Assembly: GCA_022839045.1 (NCBI GenBank)
Contig: JALHDI010000086.1
Location: forward strand, 1 to 14,209
Origin: Sporomusaceae bacterium
GTDB lineage: Bacteria > Bacillota_C > Negativicutes > Sporomusales_B > UBA7701
Length of the DNA stretch: 14,209 nt
Direction of reading: 5' to 3'
Part shown: positions 7,089 to 12,179 of the stretch, piece after piece
Position numbering within the stretch: the stretch's first letter is position 1
Layout of the letters: every line of letters starts with the position of its first letter
Notes under the pieces: model-generated
What the model saw: the letters and a program-made list of their open reading frames with translations, nothing else
The model's database searches: none
What the model was told of the DNA's origin: nothing
Made by a program: the position numbers and the translations under genes

Positions 7089-7340
7089 TTATTGATGCAA
7101 TCTCTGCCTATATGACCAGCACACTGTCAGGCACGCCATCTCCTCGATCACCTCGAGGATCCCCGCCCCGGCCGGCCGCTTGCAGCCGAAGGTATTATAA
7201 ACACAGTCGCATTTTTCGCCCATGATGCACCGCCGGCCCGGGACCTTGCCGCCGCAGGGCGGCTCCAGTATTGATCTCCAGGACTCGCCGTCGGATCGCG
7301 GGGTACTCTTCTTCACGGCCGCCGCCGCCTTTTTATCCAC
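7089..7340 (-). CDS. Cysteine-rich small protein, 83 aa
   Basis: A GTG start eight bases after an exact AGGAGG begins (M)DKKAAAAVKKSTPRSDG. The protein holds seven cysteines: one in EPPCGG, four closely spaced in RRCIMGEKCDCVYNTFGCKR, and two near the end in MACLTVCWSY. The central C-x5-C-x-C-x6-C group could bind zinc or a metal cluster; the pattern matches no family that I can name. It is followed by another Cys-motif protein. The start codon lies within a TTATCCACA match (7333-7341). Function unknown; nucleic-acid binding or a regulatory role would fit but is a guess. Confidence 0.6.
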   Translation of the reverse strand: MDKKAAAAVKKSTPRSDGESWRSILEPPCGGKVPGRRCIMGEKCDCVYNTFGCKRPAGAGILEVIEEMACLTVCWSYRQRLHQ

Positions 7341-7352
7341 AATCGCCCCTCC

Positions 7353-7538
7353 TCAAATATGCGTCAGCCACTTCTCGGCCGCCTTGACCGACTCGAAGCC
7401 GCTCCTGGAGGCTGTGGCCACGACGTTGCCGTTTTTCAACACCGAAATATCGCCTAGATACTTACCGTTGGCCGTCACGTCATATTTTTTGACCACCAGA
7501 GTCTTCTGGTTTTCCGGAACATTTTTCTCCTTCAGCAT
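7353..7538 (-). CDS. Hypothetical small protein, 61 aa
   Basis: Begins MLKEKNVPENQKTLVVKKYD. It continues as probable beta strands (TANGKYLGDISVLKNGNVVA) and a short helix ending KAAEKWLTHI. The frame fits between its neighbours: the ATG is 3 bases after the DUF1064 stop and the TGA is 12 bases before the GTG of the next gene. The ribosome binding site is weak (GGGGGCGTAGGGG). I recognise no family. The pattern looks like a small beta-hairpin plus helix domain of unknown role, acting in the cytoplasm. Confidence 0.6.
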   Translation of the reverse strand: MLKEKNVPENQKTLVVKKYDVTANGKYLGDISVLKNGNVVATASRSGFESVKAAEKWLTHI

Positions 7539-7541
7539 CCC

Positions 7542-8180
7542 CTACGCCCCCTTCGCCTTCTTAGCCTTCGCGGCTTCTTTCCGTTTCTGTTGCAAAATGT
7601 CGTAATCCACCCAGCCGTCCTTGTCGCCGTACTTGAAGCTGGTCGACACCCACCGCAGCGGCACGCCATAGTACGGCCGGGTGGTCAGCGTCGCGCAGTA
7701 GTTATAGAGCCGCCGGCGAAGATCGCCGGCCTCGTTGCTCATCCCCTTCACATCGATGTACTCCTGCCTTCCATCGCTGTACTCGACGAAGAAATCGGGG
7801 GTGAGCACGATCTTGTCCTGGACACGGCCGTCGACGGTGATCTTGGGGAATAGCTCCAGCCGCGGGTGCAGGCGGATCGTCTTGACCTCGCCGGCGAGTT
7901 GCTTGTCCCGGAGGTAGTAGTAAAATTCCGCCTCCTCCTCACTGTCGAACGTCACCAGTTCGTCGAACTCAAGGCCATTGTCGGCCGTCAGCTTCACGAC
8001 CATCCGGACCAGATAACTGTGGTATTTTTGCCTGTTCTGTTTTCCAAGCCGCTCTAAGATGTCCTTGCCGCGCTTATAATCCTCGACGCTGTGGTAGAAA
8101 ACTTGGCCCCTGGCCAGGGTGTATTTTATCTGCGCCGAGTCTATGTAGCGGAGGAAGGCGGCGGGGAGATTATCAGCCAT
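7542..8180 (-). CDS. DUF1064 family protein, putative PD-(D/E)XK nuclease
   Basis: The core from about residue 80 to 165 matches phage DUF1064 proteins (PF06356). It runs SEEEAEFYYYLRDKQLAGEV, TIRLHPRLELFPKI, LTPDFFVEYSDGRQEYIDVK, then RRRLYNY. Glu85, Asp129, Asp143 and Lys145 are placed as in a PD-(D/E)XK nuclease site, so a structure-specific or Holliday-junction-type nuclease role in phage recombination or replication is likely. Catalysis has not been shown for most members. The roughly 75-residue N-terminal region is specific to this protein, and the C-terminus is a Lys/Ala tail. The ATG at 8180 follows GGGGAGGG; an ATG upstream at 8219 has no such site and overlaps the previous gene further. 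At about 212 aa it is longer than many DUF1064 proteins. Confidence 0.8.
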   Translation of the reverse strand: MADNLPAAFLRYIDSAQIKYTLARGQVFYHSVEDYKRGKDILERLGKQNRQKYHSYLVRMVVKLTADNGLEFDELVTFDSEEEAEFYYYLRDKQLAGEVKTIRLHPRLELFPKITVDGRVQDKIVLTPDFFVEYSDGRQEYIDVKGMSNEAGDLRRRLYNYCATLTTRPYYGVPLRWVSTSFKYGDKDGWVDYDILQQKRKEAAKAKKAKGA

Positions 8181-8724
8181 GGTCGGCGCTCCCTCCCCGG
8201 TAGGCGGCCAGGGCAACACCCAATTTACGCCATTTTTTTACACTAATGTCTCGTTGCATATAATCAGCACTTGGTACTAAGGGGTCATCAAGACTTTGGT
8301 GTAATTCATCCGCCGCCCTGACCACGTCCAGCAGGGCAGCGCCGGCGGTGGGGGAGAGGGAATGGTCAATCTCGTCGCTAATTACTTTGGTCACGGCTCC
8401 TGACATGTTCAGCCCATTAGGACTCAACACCATCACGTTTTTTATGTCGAGCAAAATCTCCCGCATAACAGCCGCGCCAGCCTCTTGGGCCTCGATCAGG
8501 GCGGCGATCTGCGAAAGGGCTTTCGTGTCCATAGTCGCCAGGTCATAATCGGCCGCTATTTTACGCAGTTTCGCGACAGTCTGCGCCGGAGTCAGCTGAA
8601 CCTGGTCGCGACGTTTTTCGCTCACCCCGGTCTGGCTGGCAGGAGTGCCCTTAAAATTGTGACAATCGGGCCGATGCGGCTCGCTGGGACTGCTTCCACA
8701 GCATGACCGAAATATTTCGCTCAC
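8173..8724 (-). CDS. Hypothetical protein, 183 aa
   Basis: No family recognised. The chosen GTG gives VSEIFRSCCGSSPSEPHRPD and sits in a GTGA overlap with the 37-aa ORF, behind GGGGAGGGG. A longer frame reaching to 8799 would run through that ORF and is less likely. The first 35 residues contain Cys-Cys and a further Cys/His (HRPDCHNF), perhaps a small metal site. From about residue 45 the protein looks mainly helical (TPAQTVAKLRKIAADYD, ALSQIAALIEAQEAG, ALLDVVRAADELHQSLDD). It ends SVKKWRKLGVALAAYRGGSA. An in-frame GTG at V34 is another possible start. The stop overlaps the DUF1064 gene by 8 bases. No membrane segment is visible; probably a cytoplasmic phage accessory protein. Confidence 0.65.
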   Translation of the reverse strand: MSEIFRSCCGSSPSEPHRPDCHNFKGTPASQTGVSEKRRDQVQLTPAQTVAKLRKIAADYDLATMDTKALSQIAALIEAQEAGAAVMREILLDIKNVMVLSPNGLNMSGAVTKVISDEIDHSLSPTAGAALLDVVRAADELHQSLDDPLVPSADYMQRDISVKKWRKLGVALAAYRGGSADHG

Positions 8725-8834
8725 CTCAGGTCCCCTCCCCTCGTCGCCCAGTCGATCTTCCAGAACTTCTCCGGCAGCTCTCCCAGTATCCGACGACACC
8801 GCTGCCGTTTAAAAACGCGGGAGCGTATTTTCAC
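8721..8834 (-). CDS. Small basic protein, 37 aa
   Basis: A GTG start with GGAGG seven bases upstream opens a 38-codon frame. It begins with a basic stretch (KIRSRVFKRQRCRRI) and ends ELPEKFWKIDWATRGGDLR. The TGA overlaps the GTG of the next gene in a GTGA arrangement, the same coupling used throughout the window, which is the main support. The N-terminal third has eight Arg/Lys residues and could contact nucleic acid. It is the first gene after the AT-rich repeat region. I recognise no family; chance cannot be excluded for so short a frame. Confidence 0.5.
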   Translation of the reverse strand: MKIRSRVFKRQRCRRILGELPEKFWKIDWATRGGDLR

Positions 8835-8856
8835 GGTCCAACCCTCCAAATCAGAG

Positions 8857-8865
8857 TTATCCACA
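8857..8865 (+). promoter_or_regulatory. Consensus DnaA box
   Basis: A perfect TTATCCACA on the plus strand lies in the gap between the DUF4373 gene and the 37-aa ORF, about 95 bases from the iteron-like repeats and next to the AT-rich segment. It is also 23 bases before the GTG of the 37-aa ORF, so binding there could affect transcription as well as replication. Confidence 0.5.
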
Positions 8866-8959
8866 AACTCACATTTTCGGTCTTACCTCAAGACTAAGAA
8901 GTTACGTTTCTTATAATTTTCTTTATTAGTAACGTATACTATATTGCGTACCAAAAGCT

Positions 8960-9003
8960 CATCATTTGCTCAGCATATGCTAAGCATTTGCTAATCTTTT
9001 GCT
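8960..9003. repeat. Tandem 11-bp iteron-like direct repeats
   Basis: Four contiguous 11-bp units read on the plus strand: CATCATTTGCT, CAGCATATGCT, AAGCATTTGCT and AATCTTTTGCT. The shared core is CAT(T/A)TGCT, and a degenerate fifth unit, ACCAAAAGCTC, precedes them. A period of 11 bases puts each unit on about the same face of the helix, as in initiator-binding iterons. The centre of unit 2 is the perfect palindrome AGCATATGCT. The last 13 bases overlap the 3' end of the DUF4373 gene. Confidence 0.7.
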
Positions 9004-9371
9004 GGTTTTGTTTTACCGGCAATTCGCCGTTTTTCTTTGACCTCCTGGTAGTGAACGGCGTCTTCCATGAGCCGGTTCGACCAGAAGCAAACCCCGTCGG
9101 ATTCAAACAGGCCGCGGCCTTTGCGGTCTTTATATTTTTTGATGCAGTCGGTCACGAGCTTTTCGATCTTGGAGCTTTTACTCTGCAATTGCTTCGCCAA
9201 CATATCAAAGTCTAAAGGATATGTGAAATCCGATTGTTCGCGTAAGATTTCGCAGATTGCCCAATATAGTCCATATCCATCCCACTTGTGCTCCGCACGT
9301 AGCAGCAATATCTTGGGGTCGTTGCGTGCATTCGAGTCGTGTTTTATATAAACGACATCTTTCTCTGACAA
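8991..9371 (-). CDS. DUF4373 (Lin1244/Lin1753-like) replication-associated protein
   Basis: The sequence KHDSNARNDPKILLLRAEHK, followed by WDGYGLYWAICEILREQ, is the typical start of the DUF4373 / Lin1244-Lin1753 N-terminal domain. This DnaD-like winged-helix module is found in phage and mobile-element replication initiators. It continues through YPLDFDMLAKQL and GLFESDGVCFWSNRLMED. At about 126 residues the protein is little more than this domain; many relatives carry a further C-terminal region, so this is a short version. I prefer the TTG start at 9371 because AGGGGTGA lies at ideal spacing before it. A GTG at 9380 is in frame but overlaps that site. Its 3' end runs into 11-bp direct repeats, and DnaA boxes flank it, so a role in origin recognition is plausible. 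Confidence 0.75.
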   Translation of the reverse strand: MSEKDVVYIKHDSNARNDPKILLLRAEHKWDGYGLYWAICEILREQSDFTYPLDFDMLAKQLQSKSSKIEKLVTDCIKKYKDRKGRGLFESDGVCFWSNRLMEDAVHYQEVKEKRRIAGKTKPAKD

Positions 9372-9388
9372 GCTGTTCACCCCTCGGC

Positions 9389-9397
9389 TGTGGATAA
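9389..9397 (-). promoter_or_regulatory. Consensus DnaA box
   Basis: A perfect TTATCCACA on the minus strand lies in the 33-bp gap between the 3D-domain gene and the DUF4373 gene, about 18 bases before the chosen start of the latter. DnaA boxes of this exact sequence bind host DnaA. It sits on the far side of the DUF4373 gene from a second perfect box at 8857-8865. Confidence 0.5.
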
Positions 9398-9404
9398 CTC
9401 AGAG

Positions 9405-9953
9405 CTATTTCACAATCAAAACCTGCATATGCTTCACGCCCCACTCGCGGGCCGTCTCCACATCGTCGAAGTAAATATCGATGTCGCCGTCGCCGATCGC
9501 CGCGCCGCGGTCCCTGATCGGCGCCCATCCTAAGCCAGGCACATACACCCGGGCGCCGAAGGGAATCGAGAGGCCGGCGGCCGCCAGCTTCTCCCCCGCT
9601 CCGACGTTGATGCGGTGGGTGCTGGCGGTCACGCCGTATTCGGGATGGCCGGGGGCTTTGCCGGTGCTCTCGGCGCCGGCGGTGTAGGCGGTGACGCGTG
9701 CCAGGCGGCGCTCGACCGTGCGGCCGCGGCTGGGGTGCTCGGGCTGGCGGCCGCCGAGCAGCTGCTCGATGGTACGGAGGTTGTCGCGGACGGTGCCGCG
9801 GAGGTTGTGTATCTCGCGGGCCTGGTCGGCGATGACGGCGTCGCGGGCCTGTAGGGTCAGGCGCAATCCTGCGGCGTCCTGGATGGCGGTGACGGCTATT
9901 ATGGCGAGGACGCCGGCGAGGAAAAAGAGGGTGAGGGTGATGACGCGGCTCAT
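9405..9953 (-). CDS. Membrane-anchored 3D-domain protein (putative peptidoglycan-acting)
   Basis: Layout: a hydrophobic N-terminal segment at residues 5-25 (uncleaved anchor or signal), a probable coiled coil at about 30-66 and a Pro/Arg linker. A 3D (Asp-Asp-Asp) domain runs from about 84 to 182. Recognisable 3D landmarks are RVTAYTAGAESTGKAPGHPE, YGVTAS, IPFGARVYVPGLGWAPIRDR and GDIDIYFDD. The candidate acidic catalytic residues are Asp148, Asp159 and Asp163. The domain has the double-psi barrel fold of MltA and Bacillus YocH/YuiC enzymes, which cleave peptidoglycan glycan strands. It would face outside the membrane. The start overlaps the ParB stop (ATGA). Its place in the replication module rather than a lysis cassette is odd; a role in entry, release or envelope change cannot be told apart here. 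Confidence 0.85.
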   Translation of the reverse strand: MSRVITLTLFFLAGVLAIIAVTAIQDAAGLRLTLQARDAVIADQAREIHNLRGTVRDNLRTIEQLLGGRQPEHPSRGRTVERRLARVTAYTAGAESTGKAPGHPEYGVTASTHRINVGAGEKLAAAGLSIPFGARVYVPGLGWAPIRDRGAAIGDGDIDIYFDDVETAREWGVKHMQVLIVK

Positions 9954-11338
9954 GAAGCCGCCGCCTCCCTCGTATACAGCTCATGAGTACCGTCCATCAG
10001 CGCGCGCTCCTCGGCAGATACCTGGTAGCCGAGTTTTTCCAGGGTGTCGTACAGTGCGTCGAGCTCGGCGTTGCCCTGGTGCTCGCACTGCCAGTTGTGG
10101 CAGTTGGCTCGGTCGTCCTCCACTGCCAGGTACGCGGCGGCGAACAGCACCCGCTCGGGCGAGGCCTTGAACGCCTCGGTGATTTCCGCTTCGACCATAA
10201 CCTCCTCGTCGTCGCAGTCGTCCTCGTCCTGGGGCTCGGGGATCTCGATGCCCAGCGCGACGCACATGTCAGCGGCGAGGTTGTAATAGCTATCGCCTGT
10301 CATTATCGCCCGCAGCGCCATCTCCATGATTACCGGCGCGTCACCCTTGCGCCCGGCGTAGTCCCGGTGGCGGCGCTCCCGGAGTTGTTGCTCCTCCGCC
10401 GACGGTCCAGCGGGCTGGGGAGTGGTCGCAGCAACCTTGGTGTAAACGGTGACGTAACGCGCGGAGGAGTGAAAGTAATACTGTTGCTTGTCCGCATCGG
10501 CCGGCGGCGTGATTTCGCCCGGGGTGTCCAGCGAATACCATTTGTACTGCCGGTAGCCGTTTTGATAGCCGAGCTCCTTGTCGTCTTTGACCTCGGTCGC
10601 AAATTTTTCAACCTCGGCCACGACCGCAGCCCTGTTCTTCTCGCGCTTCTCCTCGGCGACAGCCTCGCGCAGCGCCCACTGGAAATCTGCCGTCCCGATC
10701 TTCTCCAGCACTTTGTTTTTCAGATCGACGCTGCTGATCTTGTCCAGCTCGGCGTAGTCGGCCAGCGTCGCCCCGCGCGCAACCGACTGCTTGAACTTAT
10801 CCCCGTCCAGCTCCAGCAGCTTCATGCGGCGGCGCACGGTACTCTCGCTGAAACCCGTCATCTCCGCAACGGTATCAACCGTCTCCCCGAAATTGAGCAG
10901 CGTCTGGAACCCCGTTGCCTGCTCCCAGACGGTCAGGTCGGTGCGCTGAATATTTTCCAGCAGCATCGTGGCGATCTGTTGTTTTTGGTCCATGTCGGAG
11001 ATCACGCAGGGCACTTCCTCGAGGCCTGCCAGCTTCGCGGCCGCCAGGCGGCGGTGACCGATAATAACTGTAAACACAAAGTCATCTCTAACATCCCATT
11101 TGGAACAAGGAGGCTTTCCGCCTCTATCGTGATCGCTTTTGCATTTACCAACGACACTGTTATAAATCTTGCATGATGTGCAATATCCTGGTTTCATGGC
11201 CAATTTCGGCACTACCGTCAGGTTCTGCAGGATGCCCTGGGCCTTGATGCTGGCCGCCAGCTCTGTCAGGTCGCCGAGGTCTTTACGGGGGTTGTCGGGA
11301 TGCGGGGATATATTCTTGACGTTGATATTGGTAATCAT
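9950..11338 (-). CDS. ParB/RepB/Spo0J-family protein (orphan, with cysteine insertion)
   Basis: ParB N-terminal domain: ISPHPDNPRKDL (10-21), LAASIKAQGILQNLTVVP (28-45), the nucleotide-binding motif VIIGHRRLAAAKLAG (91-105) and LLENIQRTDLTVWEQA (126-141). A helix-turn-helix follows at about 153-177 (VDTVAEMTGFSESTVRRRMK). Family members bind CTP and DNA and either partition replicons or act in phage replication and regulation. Between the first block and GHRR lies an extra segment with Cys53, Cys56, Cys66 and Cys78, a possible zinc site. The C-terminal third is acidic and unassigned, with further Cys/His (CHNWQCEHQG). No ParA is adjacent, so classical segregation is not supported. AGGAGGTAA precedes the ATG; the TGA overlaps the next ATG. 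Confidence 0.88.
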   Translation of the reverse strand: MITNINVKNISPHPDNPRKDLGDLTELAASIKAQGILQNLTVVPKLAMKPGYCTSCKIYNSVVGKCKSDHDRGGKPPCSKWDVRDDFVFTVIIGHRRLAAAKLAGLEEVPCVISDMDQKQQIATMLLENIQRTDLTVWEQATGFQTLLNFGETVDTVAEMTGFSESTVRRRMKLLELDGDKFKQSVARGATLADYAELDKISSVDLKNKVLEKIGTADFQWALREAVAEEKREKNRAAVVAEVEKFATEVKDDKELGYQNGYRQYKWYSLDTPGEITPPADADKQQYYFHSSARYVTVYTKVAATTPQPAGPSAEEQQLRERRHRDYAGRKGDAPVIMEMALRAIMTGDSYYNLAADMCVALGIEIPEPQDEDDCDDEEVMVEAEITEAFKASPERVLFAAAYLAVEDDRANCHNWQCEHQGNAELDALYDTLEKLGYQVSAEERALMDGTHELYTREAAAS

Positions 11339-11341
11339 GGT

Positions 11342-11623
11342 TTACCTCCTTGCACGTTTCTGGTACCGGTGTATCCGGTGCGACACGGCGCTCTTGGTGA
11401 TCCCGTAGATTTGGCCGATCTCGCTGTTCGACATGCCCGCCGCCTGCAGCCGGATCATCTCCTCGGCTTCCTGCTCGTCCAAACGCGGCCGCCCGGGGAT
11501 GGTCGACTGGCGCTCTCCCCCTGAGGGTGAAAAGTAGCTGATCGCCCGGTCGACGGAGTAATTCCAGTTGCAGATCGCCAGCGTCAGGGCATAGTAATTA
11601 CAGAGTCGCGGGTGGACGTCCAC
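11342..11623 (-). CDS. Small helix-turn-helix protein, 93 aa
   Basis: The start is GTG, with GAGGTGAG just upstream and overlapping the end of the previous gene. The C-terminal half is a clear helix-turn-helix: RLDEQEAEEMIRLQAAGMSN followed by SEIGQIYGITKSAVSHRIHR, about residues 46-88, with a basic RYQKRARR tail. The pattern matches the Hin-resolvase/sigma-70 region 4 class, where the AVSHRI helix would read DNA. The N-terminal 45 residues contain NYYALTLAICNWNYSVDRAI, with no recognisable domain. It lies directly before the ParB-like gene, whose AGGAGG ribosome binding site is inside its last codons, so the two are probably co-translated. Likely a small transcriptional regulator; the target is unknown. 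Confidence 0.75.
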   Translation of the reverse strand: MDVHPRLCNYYALTLAICNWNYSVDRAISYFSPSGGERQSTIPGRPRLDEQEAEEMIRLQAAGMSNSEIGQIYGITKSAVSHRIHRYQKRARR

Positions 11624-11627
11624 AGTC

Positions 11628-12179
11628 TCACCTCACTTGAGCGGTGCCCACGCACGCGCTGCACAGGTCCGGCTCCACCCAATAGCAGCCCCCGGGGCAG
11701 GCGTTGTCGTCGGTGCAGCCGCAGACCCGGCAGCGCTGCGGCAATTCTGCCTGTATTAAGCTTAGGGCAACGAGCAGCTCGTCTGTATCTATGCAAATAT
11801 CGGCGGCCATTCCATACATCAGTTCCGGCTCGATGGCTCCGGTGAGCAGGATCACCGTCGGCTTGCCGGCACCAATGGCCCAGCCGGCTTCCAGATGGGC
11901 GCTGCGGCCGCACGGGAGAACCAGCACGCAGGCATCGCATTCCTGCAAGGCTTCCATATCAGACCAAAATCCGGCTCCGGCTATAGGATGGGCTAGTGCC
12001 TCGACGAACTGCGCCGGCGTCCATGCCTTCCAGTTCGGGTCGATTTCAGACCAATGGAAGCCGTTATTGCCTGGGAAGGGGTTTCTGTAGTCATAGACCT
12101 CGTGGCCGGCCTCCCGCAGCAGAGCGACTATCTCCGACTGCTTTTCATTTCGCCAGGAACTGGCGACGTAAATCTTCAT
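11628..12179 (-). CDS. Nucleoside 2-deoxyribosyltransferase-like protein with cysteine-rich C-terminus
   Basis: The first 145 residues fit the nucleoside 2-deoxyribosyltransferase-like Rossmann fold (PF05014 type). MKIYVASSWRNEKQ forms strand 1 and a substrate loop, CDACVLVLPCGRSAHLEAGW (81-100) carries the likely catalytic Glu97, and GAGKPTVIL follows. Family enzymes cleave or exchange the base of deoxynucleosides; relatives act on nucleotides or NAD-like substrates, so the exact reaction is not fixed by sequence. Residues 150-176 hold seven cysteines (CRVCGCTDDNACPGG, then CYW and CSAC), a probable zinc-binding tail. The start overlaps the HTH gene by 4 bases (ATGA). It may adjust the nucleotide pool or counter a nucleotide-signal defence; the latter is speculation. 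Confidence 0.8.
   Translation of the reverse strand: MKIYVASSWRNEKQSEIVALLREAGHEVYDYRNPFPGNNGFHWSEIDPNWKAWTPAQFVEALAHPIAGAGFWSDMEALQECDACVLVLPCGRSAHLEAGWAIGAGKPTVILLTGAIEPELMYGMAADICIDTDELLVALSLIQAELPQRCRVCGCTDDNACPGGCYWVEPDLCSACVGTAQVR

Larger units (their letters stand above)
8857..9003. other. Candidate phage replication origin
   Basis: This segment combines a perfect DnaA box at its left end, an AT-rich stretch (37 G+C in 8881-9000 by hand count, about 31%, against GC-rich surroundings) and four to five tandem 11-bp repeats at its right end. It is the largest non-coding gap in the window and lies next to a replication-type DUF4373 gene. That set of parts is what iteron-plus-DnaA origins contain. 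The function is inferred; a promoter-operator region for the genes downstream is an alternative reading. Confidence 0.45.

Noticed and set aside
8901..8936. Inverted repeat TACGTT ... AACGTA and a possible promoter in the AT-rich gap
   Set aside because: The arms are only 6 bp with a long loop, and no -35/-10 pair with proper spacing convinced me on either strand.
9205..9984. Minus-strand open frame of 259 codons rich in Arg, Pro and His
   Set aside because: It is the alternate frame of the 3D-domain gene; the composition is that of an out-of-frame GC-rich reading.
9983..11176. Plus-strand open frame of 397 codons opposite the ParB-like gene
   Set aside because: It is a shadow of a gene with clear ParB motifs; the residue make-up is unlike a real protein.
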